Origin: Microbacterium sp. Au-Mic1 | GTDB taxonomy: Bacteria > Actinomycetota > Actinomycetes > Actinomycetales > Microbacteriaceae | NCBI RefSeq assembly: GCF_021341785.1 | Contig: NZ_JAJTTF010000012.1 | Span: 62,001-126,000 of the forward strand | Direction: 5' to 3' | Length of the DNA stretch: 64,000 nt | Shown here: positions 37,919 to 48,967 of the stretch, one piece after another | How the letters are laid out: the number at the start of each line of letters is the position of its first letter | How positions within the stretch are numbered: position 1 is the first letter of the stretch | Translations under genes and position numbers: made by a program | Notes under the pieces: generated by a model | Databases searched by the model: none | Told to the model about the DNA's origin: nothing | What the model saw: only the letters and a program-made list of their open reading frames with translations

Positions 37919-39811
37919 TCAGCCGGCGTCGGGAGCGACCACCCCCGGCAGGGCCCATGCGGCGAACACCGGCCCCTCCGCGACGAGCGCGACCGCGCCG
38001 CCCTCGGCAACCGCGAGCGTCGCATCGCCGAACAGCGCCTCCGCCGCCGCGGCCCCGGCGAGCGCCCCGACAGGGAGCTCGATGTCGACGTCCCCACGGG
38101 CGGCGAGCACGAGGATGGTCTCCTCGGCCGACTCCCGCACGAACACGAGGCCATCGTCATCGACATGGAGCCACCGCAACCCGCCCGTGCCGAGCACGGG
38201 GTGCGCGCGGCGCAGTCCGACCAGGTCGCGGTACAGCGCGATGCGCTCCGCCGTGTCCGCCTCACCCTCGGTCCCCCACGGGATCGGCGTGCGGCTGGCC
38301 TCGCCGTCCACGCCGATGAGGCCGAACTCGTCCCCGGCGAACACGACGGGCAGCCCCGGCAGCGTCATCGACAGGCCGACCGCCACCGGCACGGTGCCCG
38401 GCGCGGCATTCGTCGCGAACCGCGCGGTGTCGTGCGTGTCCAGCGGCTGCATGTTGCCCAGCCGCACCCGCCAGGGGATCCCCCCGGTGAATCGGGTCAT
38501 CGAGTCGACGACGTCGCGCGCGGTGTAGCGCGGGATCCCCCCGGTCTGCATGCCGAAGAACCAGCTCTCGGTGCGCTCCTCCCCCTCCGCGGTGAGGTAC
38601 GGCGCGCTGTTCGGTTCGCTCAGCCAGGCCCACACCGGGCGCGTGAAGGACGGATAGGTCATCGCCCCGTCCCACCCGTCGCCCTGCAGGTCGCTCGTCG
38701 CGTCGTTGGTCGACTCCCCGAGCAGGATCGCATCCGGGTTGATCCCCCGCACGGTGTCGCGCAGCAGTCGGCGCACGTCGGCGTTCAGGTCGATCGCCCC
38801 GAGGCGGCCGGTCATGTTCGCGACGTCGACGCGCCAGCCGTCCGCTGCGTAGGGAGGCTTCAGCCAGCGCGCGACGGCCGAGTCCTCGCCCGTGATGAAG
38901 CGCTCGCGCAGCTCCTGGCTCGCCCAGTCGAACTTGGGCAGGCTCTTCGCGCCCAGCCAGCACTCGTACTCGGTGTTGTCGTCGTCGGTGAAGTAGTAGA
39001 ACCGCTCCTCGGGCGCTCCGGGATTGCCGAACGCCGCGCGGAACCACTCGTGGCGGTCGCCCGAGTGGTTGCTGGTGAGGTCGCCGATCACCTTGATGTC
39101 ACGGGCGTGCGCCTCCTCGATGAGGCGCGCATACGCCTCATCGCCGCCCAGGAGCGGGTCGACCCGGAGGAAGCTCGAGGCGTCGTAGCGATGGTTGGAC
39201 GCAGCGGGGAAGACGGGCGTGAGGTAGAGCAGGTTGACGCCGAGCTCCACGAGGTGATCCAGGTGCTCGACGATCCCGGGGAGGTCTCCCCCGTAGAACT
39301 GGTGCGCGCGGCCGGGCATGACCGGATCCACCGGGGTGTCCCAGTCCGCCGGGATCGCCCAGTCCGGCGTCGGGTGCTCATCGGCCTGCGCGGACCGGGC
39401 GAAGCGGTCCGGGAACACCTGGTACATCACCGACTCGTGCAGCCAGGCGGGCGGCGCGGGTTCGGCGACCAGGGCGAAGTCCTCGGCGTCGAGCGTCTCC
39501 AGGCGGTGGATCCCCGTCTGGTTCAGCCACTCGACCCGGCCGTCCTCGTGCTGCAGCAGGAACCGGTACCCGTGCCGCGGGTTGCGCACGGTGACCGGCG
39601 CCTCCCACCACTCCCAGCCGTCGGCGGCGCCGATCCGGGCGGCGTCGGTCCATTCCGGTTCGTGGTCGGGGTTGGAGCGTGTGCGCACGGCTGCGAGCGG
39701 GCCGTAGCCGGCCGGCACGCGCAGACGAACCAGGACGACATCGCCGAGAGCGGGGGCGTCGTCGGAGACGTGCAGCGGGGATCCGTCGTGGTGCGGGAGC
39801 AGAGCGGTCAT
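37919..39811 (-). CDS. GH13 alpha-glycosidase (neopullulanase/cyclomaltodextrinase-like)
   Basis: A 630-residue cytoplasmic amylase-family enzyme, probably hydrolysing imported maltodextrins. An N-terminal starch-binding-like beta domain (about 20-115) precedes the TIM barrel. Conserved regions are DLTSNH (244-249), GWRVDVANM with nucleophile Asp329, ILLGESTND with acid/base Glu366, and LDTHDTARF with Asp461. No signal peptide is present. The gene lies 97 bases after malG in the operon order malE-malF-malG-glycosidase. DLTSNH instead of the commoner DxVxNH is a mild oddity. Specificity (neopullulanase, cyclomaltodextrinase or maltogenic amylase) cannot be fixed from sequence alone. Confidence 0.88.
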   Translation of the reverse strand: MTALLPHHDGSPLHVSDDAPALGDVVLVRLRVPAGYGPLAAVRTRSNPDHEPEWTDAARIGAADGWEWWEAPVTVRNPRHGYRFLLQHEDGRVEWLNQTGIHRLETLDAEDFALVAEPAPPAWLHESVMYQVFPDRFARSAQADEHPTPDWAIPADWDTPVDPVMPGRAHQFYGGDLPGIVEHLDHLVELGVNLLYLTPVFPAASNHRYDASSFLRVDPLLGGDEAYARLIEEAHARDIKVIGDLTSNHSGDRHEWFRAAFGNPGAPEERFYYFTDDDNTEYECWLGAKSLPKFDWASQELRERFITGEDSAVARWLKPPYAADGWRVDVANMTGRLGAIDLNADVRRLLRDTVRGINPDAILLGESTNDATSDLQGDGWDGAMTYPSFTRPVWAWLSEPNSAPYLTAEGEERTESWFFGMQTGGIPRYTARDVVDSMTRFTGGIPWRVRLGNMQPLDTHDTARFATNAAPGTVPVAVGLSMTLPGLPVVFAGDEFGLIGVDGEASRTPIPWGTEGEADTAERIALYRDLVGLRRAHPVLGTGGLRWLHVDDDGLVFVRESAEETILVLAARGDVDIELPVGALAGAAAAEALFGDATLAVAEGGAVALVAEGPVFAAWALPGVVAPDAG

Positions 39812-39908
39812 GTCGGGGCCTTTCGTGGTGCGGCGGCAGCCCGCCGGAGTCGACGTGGTTGCACGACCGGTGCCGTGACAGAGCCCTTGGATTGTGATTC
39901 GAGGATCT

Positions 39909-40835
39909 TCACTTCACGCTACCGGCGGTGAGGCCGCCGACGATGTACTTCTGCAACGACAGGAACAGGATCATCGGCAGGATCGCCGCGAGCACGGCCC
40001 CGGCCGCGAACACCGCGTAGTTCTTCGCGTCGGTGGAGACGTACTGGTAGAGCCCGACCGCCAGCGTCTGCTTCTCCGGGGAGATCAGCACCGTCGACGC
40101 GATGAGGAAGTCGCCCGTGATGCCGATGAAGGCCAGCAGGCCGACGACGGCGAGGATCGGCGCCACCAGACGCAGGATGATCGTGAAGAAGATCCGGGCG
40201 TGGCCAGCCCCGTCGATCTTCGCCGCCTCGTCGATCGAGGCCGGGATGGTGTTGAAGAAGCCGTACATCAGGAACGTGTTCGCCCCCAGCGCGCCGCCGA
40301 GATACACGAGGATCAGGCCGATCTGCGAGTTCAGCCCGAGCGCCGGGAAGATGTCGCCGATCGCGGACATGAGCAGGAAGATCGCCACGATCGCCAGCAG
40401 CTGCGGGAACATCTGCACGAGCAGCAGGGTCATGAGCCCGGTGCGGCGTCCGCGGAAACGCATGCGCGAGAAGGCATATGCGGCGAGCGCGCACAGGAAC
40501 ACGCTCGACACCGCGGCGAGCACGCCGATGAAGATCGTGTTCAGGAACCAGGCGCCGTAGGGCCGGGACGGATCCTGGAACAGCTGCACGTAGTTGTCGA
40601 GGCTGATCTTCGAGAACAGGCCGTTCGTGCTGAGCAGGGTCCCGCCGGGGTTCAGCGAGGCGGACAGCACGTAGACCAGAGGGAAGCCGGCGAACACGAG
40701 CATGACGATGCCGATGAGGTGCCGCCAGCCGGTCTCCCGGAACCAGCGTCCGAATGGCCGACGGGCGCGGGGCGCCGGTGCTGCGATGAGCGCGGCGGTC
40801 GCCGTCGTGGCGGAGGTCGTTGCGATGTCGGTCAT
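39909..40835 (-). CDS. malG: Maltodextrin ABC transporter permease MalG-type
   Basis: A 308-residue MalG-type permease with six helices. The EAA loop that contacts the ATPase is SIDEAAKIDGAGHARIFFTI (about residues 200-220). It begins one base after the malF stop, so translation is coupled. The C-terminus KYIVGGLTAGSVK is typical of this family. Together with MalF it makes the membrane channel for maltose or maltodextrins. Confidence 0.92.
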   Translation of the reverse strand: MTDIATTSATTATAALIAAPAPRARRPFGRWFRETGWRHLIGIVMLVFAGFPLVYVLSASLNPGGTLLSTNGLFSKISLDNYVQLFQDPSRPYGAWFLNTIFIGVLAAVSSVFLCALAAYAFSRMRFRGRRTGLMTLLLVQMFPQLLAIVAIFLLMSAIGDIFPALGLNSQIGLILVYLGGALGANTFLMYGFFNTIPASIDEAAKIDGAGHARIFFTIILRLVAPILAVVGLLAFIGITGDFLIASTVLISPEKQTLAVGLYQYVSTDAKNYAVFAAGAVLAAILPMILFLSLQKYIVGGLTAGSVK

Positions 40836-40836
40836 G

Positions 40837-42465
<1,629 letters not shown>

Positions 42466-42552
42466 CTCGACCCCTTCACAACGTCGTCAGCGGGCGGAGG
42501 TGCGGGGAGGCGGCGCGACCGCGCACCTCCCCGCACCGGGTTCATGATCGGA

Positions 42553-43791
42553 TCAGCCGATCTTCGTCTGGATCGCCTGGGCCATGCCGGTCCAGGTGCC
42601 GGCCGGGTCGCCGCCCTTGATGATCGCGACCTCGGACTTGCCCCAGTCGTCCCACACGGAGCCCATCTCGGGCACCGACGGCATCGGCACGGCGTTGGCG
42701 CCGACCTTGGCGAAGCCGGCCACGGCGGGGTCGGACTGGGCGGCCTGGAACGACTCCGTCAGCGCCGGCGGGCGACCGCCCGCCTTGTAGAGCGCGGTCT
42801 GCACCGCCGGGGTGGCGAGGTAGTTCACCAGGAACTCGTTCGCCGCGAGGGTGTTCTTCGACTTCGCGTTCACGAAGAAGGCCTGCACTCCGGCGAACGG
42901 CCGGGCCTCCTGGCCGCCGGCGCTCGGGATGGGGTCGACCGAGACCTTGATACCCGCCTTCTCCGCGTCGGGCAGGTTCCACGGGCCGCTGATGAAGTAG
43001 GGAGCCTCGCCCGCGTTGAAGGCGGCCTTGGCGAGGTCGCCGGTCAGGCCGGGGTTGAAGATGCCGGCCGCGCCCTGCGCGCCCAGCCAGGTGGCGAACT
43101 TCTGCCCGGCCTCGTCGCCGATCGTGAGCTTCTTGGCGTCGTAACTGCCGTCCGCGTTCTGCGCGAAGACCTGGCTGCCGAACGAGGTCTGGAACGGGTA
43201 GGTGTGGTACGCGTCGCCGGTCGCCGCGTCGAGCCCGATCAGGAACGGGTACTTGGTGCCGGCGGCCTTGCCCTTGGCGATCATCTCGTCGTAGCTGGCC
43301 GGGGTGGAGTCGGCGAGCGCCGTGTTGCGCAGGATCGCGATGTTCTCGATCGCGTAGGGCAGGCCGTAGACCTTGCTGTCGTAGGTGACGGCCGAGATGG
43401 CGACCTTCTCGAACTTCGAGGCGGAGTCCCCCAGCTCGATGGGGGCGACCAGGCCGTCCTTCACGAAGGATCCGATCCAGTCGTGCGCGCCGATCGTGAT
43501 GTCGGGGCCCTTGCCGGTGGGGACCTGAGCGGTGAAGTCGTCGCGGATCTTGCCGAAGTCCTTGACCACCAGGTTGATGGTGATGCCCTTGTCCTTCTTG
43601 AAGTCGGCGGCGACCTGCTTCATCGCGGCCGCACGGTTGGAGTCGACCCAGACCGTGAGCGAGCCCGTGGTCTTGTCACTGCCGGCAGACGCGCCGCCGG
43701 CGTTGCTGCTGCCGCCGCAGCCGGTCAGCGCCAGTGCGCCGGCCACGAGGAGTGCGCCGAACGCGACGACGCTCTTCCTGTTCACCTTCAT
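42553..43791 (-). CDS. malE: Maltodextrin-binding lipoprotein (MalE-type)
   Basis: The 412-residue solute-binding protein starts with a lipoprotein signal (MKVNRKSVVAFGALLVAGAL) and lipobox LTGC with Cys25. The mature part shows the MalE-like type 1 extracellular solute-binding fold: SLTVWVDSNR, then PTGKGPDITIGAHDWIGSFV. It captures maltose or maltodextrin at the membrane face for MalFG. The promoter has a LacI-type operator over the start site. No malK-like ATPase is encoded here, so a shared MsiK-type ATPase elsewhere is likely. Confidence 0.93.
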   Translation of the reverse strand: MKVNRKSVVAFGALLVAGALALTGCGGSSNAGGASAGSDKTTGSLTVWVDSNRAAAMKQVAADFKKDKGITINLVVKDFGKIRDDFTAQVPTGKGPDITIGAHDWIGSFVKDGLVAPIELGDSASKFEKVAISAVTYDSKVYGLPYAIENIAILRNTALADSTPASYDEMIAKGKAAGTKYPFLIGLDAATGDAYHTYPFQTSFGSQVFAQNADGSYDAKKLTIGDEAGQKFATWLGAQGAAGIFNPGLTGDLAKAAFNAGEAPYFISGPWNLPDAEKAGIKVSVDPIPSAGGQEARPFAGVQAFFVNAKSKNTLAANEFLVNYLATPAVQTALYKAGGRPPALTESFQAAQSDPAVAGFAKVGANAVPMPSVPEMGSVWDDWGKSEVAIIKGGDPAGTWTGMAQAIQTKIG

Positions 43792-43871
43792 CGGTGTACC
43801 TCTCTCGGTGCTGTAGGGAGCGCGATCGGCTCCGATCCCGCGCCCGAGGGCGCTCGCTCCGCCTGCGAGAA

Positions 43872-43886
43872 TTGCAAGCGTTTACA
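43872..43886 (-). promoter_or_regulatory. LacI-family operator at the malE promoter
   Basis: TGTAAACGCTTGCAA on the minus strand resembles operators for LacI-family sugar repressors in actinobacteria. It begins at the edge of the malE -10 box and covers the predicted transcription start, an arrangement that would block initiation. A second copy of TGTAAACGCTT is at 44010-44020. Confidence 0.65.
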
Positions 43887-43914
43887 GTATGCGGATCCGA
43901 ACACCATCGCGCAA
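43886..43914 (-). promoter_or_regulatory. malE promoter
   Basis: On the minus strand TTGCGC (43909-43914), a 17-base spacer and CATACT (43886-43891) precede malE. The leader of about 90 bases contains the operator. Confidence 0.65.
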
Positions 43915-43996
43915 CCCTTCGTCGTCCCCCTCTGGCTTCGACAGCATCCGACAGGCCCCTTATGTTTGCTGGCGATGAGGCCGGGTCCGCTGAGGG

Positions 43997-44025
43997 TTGC
44001 GTCATTCGGAAGCGTTTACAACAAT
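43997..44025 (+). promoter_or_regulatory. lacI-family gene promoter with internal operator
   Basis: TTGCGT (43997-44002), a 17-base spacer and AACAAT (44020-44025) form a moderate promoter. AAGCGTTTACA lies between the two boxes, so the regulator probably represses its own gene. Confidence 0.55.
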
Positions 44026-44116
44026 GAGCCGAACGAACATCGACGATCGCCGCAAGAGCGTCGCTCGCCGGTGCCGACCGATACCCTGCCTTGACCCGAC
44101 TTCTCAGGAGGCCCGA

Positions 44117-45136
44117 GTGGCTGACATCGCCGATGTGGCGCGTCTCGCCGGTGTGTCCACCGCCACGGTCTCGCGAGCGCTGAACGGGAAGACGGCGTCG
44201 CCGGCCACCAGGGAGAAGGTCCTGGCGGCAGCCGCCGAGCTCGGTTACGTCATCTCGTCGAACGCCTCGGGGCTCGCGTCGGGGCGAACACGGCACATCG
44301 GGTTCATGGTGCCGTTCATCGACCGCTGGTTCTTCACGGATCTGCTCACCGGCATCGAGTCCGTGCTGCTCAGCCAGGGGTACGACGTGACCCTGTACGA
44401 CCTGCAGGGCAACGAGTCCCAGCGCGACCAGGTGTTCGGCAGCTCGCTGCGTCGCGCGAGCATCGACGGCCTGATCGCGGCGAGCATCGAGCTGACGCCC
44501 GATGAGATCCGCGCGCTGCGCGCTCTCGGCAAGCCCGTCGTCAGCATCGGCGGCCACATCGAAGGCGCCACGGCGGTCGACGTCGACAACGCACGGATGG
44601 CGACTCTCGCCACCGAGCACCTCCTCTCCCTCGGCCACACCCGCATCGCCTACGTGGGCGCCGGGCGCACGATCGCGAGCGCGTTCCAGCTCGGCGACGC
44701 CCGCTACGACGGCTGGCTGTCCGCGATGCGCGCGGCGGGGCTCGAGGTCGAGGAGACGGGGTTCTGGGAAGCCGACTTCGACATCCCCTCCGGGTACGCG
44801 GCCGCGAAGGCGCTGCTCGCGCACGATCGGCCGACCGCGATCTTCGCCGCGAGCGACGAGATCGGGATCGGCTGCATGCTGGCGGCGCGCGACCTGGGCC
44901 TGCGCGTCCCCGACGACCTGTCGATCGTCGGCATCGACGACCACAAGCTGTCGGCGTTCTTCGGGCTGACCACGCTGGCCCAGGATCCCGCAGGCCAGGG
45001 ACGTCTCGCCGCTCACCTGCTGCTCGCACAGCTGGACAACCCGGGTGCGGCCCCGGAGCACCGCACGCTCACCCCGCGGTTCGTGGTGCGCTCGTCGACG
45101 GCTCGCCCGGGCGGCGCCGTTCACGAGACCGCGTGA
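44117..45136 (+). CDS. LacI-family transcriptional regulator of the maltodextrin locus
   Basis: A 339-residue repressor. The N-terminal helix-turn-helix is [20 protein letters not shown] followed by the hinge helix region; the periplasmic-binding-like effector domain follows ([20 protein letters not shown] ... [20 protein letters not shown]). GTG at 44117 was chosen because it sits right before the HTH with AGGAGG upstream; an upstream open extension of 40 codons is not homologous. It is divergent from malE and likely senses a maltodextrin. Confidence 0.92.
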   Translation: MADIADVARLAGVSTATVSRALNGKTASPATREKVLAAAAELGYVISSNASGLASGRTRHIGFMVPFIDRWFFTDLLTGIESVLLSQGYDVTLYDLQGNESQRDQVFGSSLRRASIDGLIAASIELTPDEIRALRALGKPVVSIGGHIEGATAVDVDNARMATLATEHLLSLGHTRIAYVGAGRTIASAFQLGDARYDGWLSAMRAAGLEVEETGFWEADFDIPSGYAAAKALLAHDRPTAIFAASDEIGIGCMLAARDLGLRVPDDLSIVGIDDHKLSAFFGLTTLAQDPAGQGRLAAHLLLAQLDNPGAAPEHRTLTPRFVVRSSTARPGGAVHETA

Positions 45137-45149
45137 GCCCGCCCCTCGT

Positions 45150-45155
45150 TACACT
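45150..45155 (+). promoter_or_regulatory. Leaderless -10 box (TACACT) of yajQ
   Basis: TACACT stands exactly six bases before the ATG at 45162. No ribosome site precedes the ATG, so a leaderless transcript is expected. Confidence 0.65.
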
Positions 45156-45161
45156 GCCTGT

Positions 45162-45650
45162 ATGGCTGACAGCTCATTCGACATCGTGTCCAAGGTCGAT
45201 CGCCAGGAGGCGGACAACGCCCTCAACCAGGCCCGCAAGGAGATCGAGCAGCGCTACGACTTCAAGGGGGTCGGCGCCTCGATCGCGTGGAGCGGCGAGA
45301 AGATCCTGATCCTGGCGAACTCGGACGAGCGCGCGCGAGCGGTGCTGGACGTGTTCCAGACCAAGCTCATCAAGCGCGGCATCTCGCTGAAGAGCCTGGA
45401 GTCCGGCGACCCCACGGCCAGCGGCAAGGAGTTCCGCCTCGAGTCGACCCTCAAGGAAGGCATCAGCTCGGAGAACGCGAAGAAGATCGGCAAGATCATC
45501 CGCGACGAGGGCCCCAAGTCCGTCAAGTCGCAGATCCAGGGCGACGAGCTGCGGGTGCAGTCCAAGAGCCGCGACGACCTCCAGGCTGTGATCGCGCTGC
45601 TCAAGGGATCCGACCTCGACCTGGATCTGCAGTTCATCAACTTCCGGTAA
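45162..45650 (+). CDS. yajQ: YajQ family nucleotide-binding protein
   Basis: A 162-residue member of the YajQ family, which binds nucleotides and, in some bacteria, cyclic di-GMP. The start [20 protein letters not shown] is at the ATG right after the -10 box. Core motifs are [15 protein letters not shown] and [16 protein letters not shown], and it ends [10 protein letters not shown]. It stands alone, downstream of the lacI-type gene. Confidence 0.95.
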   Translation: MADSSFDIVSKVDRQEADNALNQARKEIEQRYDFKGVGASIAWSGEKILILANSDERARAVLDVFQTKLIKRGISLKSLESGDPTASGKEFRLESTLKEGISSENAKKIGKIIRDEGPKSVKSQIQGDELRVQSKSRDDLQAVIALLKGSDLDLDLQFINFR

Positions 45651-45654
45651 GCGG

Positions 45655-45681
45655 ACATGCCGCTCGATTCCGGGCGGCATG
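45655..45681 (+). terminator. Hairpin after yajQ
   Basis: ACATGCCGC (45655-45663) pairs with GCGGCATGT (45673-45681) around a nine-base loop, five bases after the yajQ stop. Confidence 0.55.
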
Positions 45682-45747
45682 TCGATCGCGGGCGACATCG
45701 ATCGTCATCTTCCTGGACGGATCCTCCGCTCCGGAAAGGGACACATC

Positions 45748-46137
45748 ATGGACAGCACCCCCATCACCGGCATTCGTGCCGTCAGCATCCCGGTGGACGA
45801 CCAGGACGCGGCACTGCGCTTCTACCGGGGCCTCGGCTTCACTGTGCTCCGCGACGTCCCCACGCCGAACGGCCGCTGGATCGAGCTGACTCCGGGTGGT
45901 GACGTGGTCGTCACCCTCGAGCCCGCGGATCCCGCCGTGCACCGCGGATCGATCGGGATCCGGTTCACCTCGGATGACGTCGACGCCGCTCATGCCGCGA
46001 TGGCCGCCGGAGGCATCGTCGTCGACGAGATCCTGCGCTGGCCCGGGACTCCGGCGATGTTCGCCTGGCGCGACCCCGACGGCAACGCGTTCTCGATCAC
46101 CGGGACGACGCCCGAGACGGACGGCACAGGGTCATGA
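45748..46137 (+). CDS. VOC-family (glyoxalase/bleomycin-resistance-like) protein
   Basis: A 129-residue single VOC domain with paired beta-alpha-beta-beta-beta units: [20 protein letters not shown] and [22 protein letters not shown] proteins bind metals and small molecules and vary in function; no specific role can be assigned. The ATG at 45748 has AAAGGG upstream. It overlaps the next gene by four bases. Confidence 0.85.
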   Translation: MDSTPITGIRAVSIPVDDQDAALRFYRGLGFTVLRDVPTPNGRWIELTPGGDVVVTLEPADPAVHRGSIGIRFTSDDVDAAHAAMAAGGIVVDEILRWPGTPAMFAWRDPDGNAFSITGTTPETDGTGS

Positions 46138-46418
46138 GCACCGTGGGTCCGCTGGACATCACGTTCACCGCGATCCTCGGCCGCGTGCGCGCGGGCGACA
46201 CCTGGATCTGCGTCCAGTTGCCCGATTCGGCGACCGTGTTCGGGACGCGCGGCCTGGTCAAGGTGTCCGGAACCGTCGACGGGCATCCGTTCGACGGCGC
46301 GTTCATGGCGCTGGGCGACGGCACCCACAAGCTGCCGGTCTCGAGCACGATCCGCCGGGCGATCGGCAAGGACGAGGGCGACGAGGTCACCGTCCACCTC
46401 ACCCGCCGGCGCAGCTGA
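46134..46418 (+). CDS. DUF1905-family protein
   Basis: A 94-residue small beta-barrel-like protein beginning [20 protein letters not shown], with [20 protein letters not shown] and [14 protein letters not shown]. It resembles DUF1905, often next to YdeI/OmpD-type proteins. Start overlaps the VOC stop (ATGA), so the two are an operon. Function unknown. Confidence 0.8.
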   Translation: MSTVGPLDITFTAILGRVRAGDTWICVQLPDSATVFGTRGLVKVSGTVDGHPFDGAFMALGDGTHKLPVSSTIRRAIGKDEGDEVTVHLTRRRS

Positions 46419-46590
46419 CCCCCTCCTTGGTCCGGAACGTCCCACCGCCCCCGAAACAGCCCCTGACGTCGCAGAAACACCTCTCGATGTCGCAGGATGC
46501 GCGACTCGGACATCACTTCGATACCGGTATTTGGGTTTGCCCCCGAGCGGTGGGATAGTGCTGTTCTGGGGAAACTACTTGGGGGTAGTG
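46419..46590. promoter_or_regulatory. GntR gene upstream region
   Basis: This 172-base spacer holds the perfect 10-base palindrome ATACCGGTAT (46521-46530), a possible operator, and GATAGT near 46553 as a -10 candidate. There is no other gene. Confidence 0.35.
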
Positions 46591-47244
46591 ATGGGCGAAC
46601 GCGGTCCGATGACTGGCGTGGTTCGGTCGCCGCTGGGGGCGACGAAGCAACTCCTCGCGGAGGAGGTGTATCAGCAGGTCGGTGCGTCGATCATCGACGG
46701 CACATTGCCGCCGGGATCGCGCATCCGGGATGCGGATCTGGCTGAGAAGTTCGGCGTGTCACGGATGCCGATCCGGGAGGCGCTGCAGCGGCTCGAGCGG
46801 GTCGGCCTGGTCGAGATGTACCCGAGCCGGTACACGCAGGTCACCGAGGTGCCGCCGCAGCTCACGGCGAAGACGCTCGAGTATGCGGGCTATCTCGGCG
46901 GAGCGATCGCCGCGATCGCGGTGCCGCGGCTGAGCGACGCGGAGCGCGAGGAAGCGGCGGCTCTCGCTCGCGGCCTGAACGACGGCCTCGACGATCCTGC
47001 GGCGCTCTCGGCCGAGCGCTGGGCGCTGCTGCACTACCTCGCCGAGCGCTGCGAGAACGAGATCCTCAGCTCGGTGCTCGACGAGACGAGCATGCCGCTG
47101 TCCCGCAATCTGCGACCGTGGTCCGTCGACGCCTCGCAGCGGGACGCCATGCGCACGCTCCACGCCGAGCTCGCGGAGGCGATCCTCGCCGGTGACGGGC
47201 ACGCCGCGGAGCATCTCATGCGCGCCGTGCACCTCGTCGACTGA
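46591..47244 (+). CDS. GntR-family transcriptional regulator (FCD-type)
   Basis: A 217-residue GntR regulator. The winged-helix N-terminus is EEVYQQVGASIIDGTLPPGS and LAEKFGVSRMPIREALQRLE; the C-terminal helical domain (about 105-215) with spaced His residues resembles the FCD ligand domain but is shorter. ATG at 46591 was chosen with GGGGGT upstream. It stands alone; target unknown. Confidence 0.88.
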   Translation: MGERGPMTGVVRSPLGATKQLLAEEVYQQVGASIIDGTLPPGSRIRDADLAEKFGVSRMPIREALQRLERVGLVEMYPSRYTQVTEVPPQLTAKTLEYAGYLGGAIAAIAVPRLSDAEREEAAALARGLNDGLDDPAALSAERWALLHYLAERCENEILSSVLDETSMPLSRNLRPWSVDASQRDAMRTLHAELAEAILAGDGHAAEHLMRAVHLVD

Positions 47245-47293
47245 CCGGCCGGAACCGCGAGCGATCGGCGGCCGGCCTCTCGCCGCGCTCGGA

Positions 47294-48343
47294 TCAGGTG
47301 CGCTTCCCCGGCCCGCGCCGTGCGACGCGATCCGCCGCGGACCAGCCGTCGACCCAGTACCCGAGGCGCGCATAGGCCTCCTCCCGGGCCTCGTGCCGGG
47401 ACAGGAACACGTCGTGCAGCGCGCCGTCGATGCGCTCGATCGTCACCGAGGGCCCGATCTTCAGCGCGGCGCGGGCGATGTCGTCAACGACGAGCACGCT
47501 GTCGGCACGGGTGAGGTCATCCGACCAGGCCGTCGGCACGGCGCTGCGCGCCGACAGCAGCACGCACACGGGGACGCCGATCGCGATCCCGGCCGCGATC
47601 GCCGCGTGACCGCCCAGGATCGCATGCAGCCACCCGGCGTGCACGGCCATGGTCTGCGCGGGCCGCCAGTCGAGGTTGACCTCCATCGGATCCGTCGGAT
47701 CCGCCGCCTCCTGCTGAGCGCGCGTGTAGTAGCCCAGGTCGACCTGGGGTGCGCGGTCGAGCGGACGGTATTTCGCCCGCAGACCCACGAGCGGGGTGAT
47801 CGTCTCCCGCGTGAAGCGCGACAGCTGGAACTCCAGCCACGGACTGTTCAGGATCACGGCCGAAGCGACACCGGGATGCCGCGCGGCCCACAGGCTGAGG
47901 ATCAGCCCGCCCGTGGAGTGGCCGAGGAGCACCAGCCTGCGGCCGACCGCGCCGGATCCCTCCTGCATCGCGGCGAGCGCGGCGGCGATGTCCTTGTCGT
48001 AGTCGACGAGATCTCCGATGTAGCCCGGAGTCTGGTACTCGCGCAGGCTTCGGCCGTACTTGCGCAGGTCGAGCGCGAAGAAGCGTGCGCCGCGGCCGGT
48101 CCAGAACCGTGCGAGCCGCTTCTGGAAGAAGTAGTCGGACCACCCGTGCACGTACAGCACATCGGTGTCGGCGAGCTGCCGGCCGTCCCCGAAAAGTCTC
48201 CGCCAGGCGCTGTGCTGCGGCAGCGCCCGCACCAGGGTCGCGACGATCTCGCCCTCGTCGTCGGATCCGAGCGGCAGCGTGAGCTGCTCGAACTCGTCGC
48301 CGAGCACATCGGGTGTCCACACGGCGGAGGCGGGGCGGCTCAT
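47294..48343 (-). CDS. Alpha/beta-hydrolase (serine aminopeptidase S33-type)
   Basis: A 349-residue hydrolase. The oxyanion region is VLYVHGWSDYFF and the nucleophile elbow LLGHSTGGLILS contains the catalytic serine; LHDVFLSR near the C-terminus supplies the histidine, as in monoacylglycerol lipase-like or S33 enzymes. No signal peptide. TACCCT is six bases before the ATG, so it looks leaderless. Substrate unknown. Confidence 0.88.
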   Translation of the reverse strand: MSRPASAVWTPDVLGDEFEQLTLPLGSDDEGEIVATLVRALPQHSAWRRLFGDGRQLADTDVLYVHGWSDYFFQKRLARFWTGRGARFFALDLRKYGRSLREYQTPGYIGDLVDYDKDIAAALAAMQEGSGAVGRRLVLLGHSTGGLILSLWAARHPGVASAVILNSPWLEFQLSRFTRETITPLVGLRAKYRPLDRAPQVDLGYYTRAQQEAADPTDPMEVNLDWRPAQTMAVHAGWLHAILGGHAAIAAGIAIGVPVCVLLSARSAVPTAWSDDLTRADSVLVVDDIARAALKIGPSVTIERIDGALHDVFLSRHEAREEAYARLGYWVDGWSAADRVARRGPGKRT

Positions 48344-48349
48344 GGATCC

Positions 48350-48355
48350 AGGGTA
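48350..48355 (-). promoter_or_regulatory. Leaderless -10 box (TACCCT) of the hydrolase gene
   Basis: TACCCT, then GGATCC as the six-base spacer, then ATG at 48343. Confidence 0.6.
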
Positions 48356-48432
48356 TCCGCGCCGTTCAGAGGCGCTCCGAGCCCGCCTCCTCTACGCTGA
48401 GCCACATCGACGCGCACCGCTCAGGAGGAACC

Positions 48433-48867
48433 ATGATCCGCACTCGACTGCACCGCTCGATCGCCGGCCTCGTGGCGGTCGCCGCGCTGACCACTGGGGC
48501 GTTCGCCCTCGCGGGCTGCTCCGGCGGCACCGCGCCGACCAGCAGCACGGGCAGCGCCCCCGCCACCACGGGATCCGGCGTGCTGCCGCCGATCATCGCG
48601 GATCTCGGTTCGATCGACGGGACCACGGTCCAGGTGCCCCTCGGCAACACGATCGACCTCACCGGCGACGACAAGGACTTCACGCACTGGACCGCCGACA
48701 TCGCCGACGCGAAGATCGTCTCCTTCGTCCCCGGCAAGGACGACGGATCCGCTCAGTTCAACCCTGGTCTCGAAGCCCTCGCCGAGGGCACGACGAAGGT
48801 CACGATGGACAACAGCGCCTCGGGCAAGCATCTGGTGTTCACCGTCGAGGTCACCGCGAAGAAGTAG
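48433..48867 (+). CDS. Small secreted lipoprotein
   Basis: A 144-residue lipoprotein: signal to residue 28 with lipobox ALAGC (Cys29), then a Ser/Thr/Gly linker and a beta-rich domain beginning LPPIIADLGSIDGTTVQV, ending VFTVEVTAKK. The shape suggests an Ig-like or proteinase-inhibitor-type fold, but no family was recognised. An AGGAGG site precedes the ATG. Convergent with fprA. Confidence 0.7.
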   Translation: MIRTRLHRSIAGLVAVAALTTGAFALAGCSGGTAPTSSTGSAPATTGSGVLPPIIADLGSIDGTTVQVPLGNTIDLTGDDKDFTHWTADIADAKIVSFVPGKDDGSAQFNPGLEALAEGTTKVTMDNSASGKHLVFTVEVTAKK

Positions 48868-48895
48868 CCGCCGCCGGCAGCCGGACGCGCGTTCG

Positions 48896-48945
48896 AGGAG
48901 CGATGTCTGTCCCCTCCGCTGGGAAATCCGGACGAACATCGCTCC
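48896..48945. terminator. Inverted repeat between convergent lipoprotein and fprA genes
   Basis: GGAGCGATGT and ACATCGCTCC form a 10-base stem with a long loop, placed between two converging genes. Confidence 0.4.
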
Positions 48946-48967
48946 CCGAAGAGAATCCGGATCCGCG

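Larger units (their letters stand above)
43792..44116. promoter_or_regulatory. Divergent malE-lacI control region
   Basis: This 325-base region separates malE from the regulator gene. It holds the malE promoter and operator, the lacI promoter and operator and about 85 bases of lacI leader. Nothing else is seen. Confidence 0.6.
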
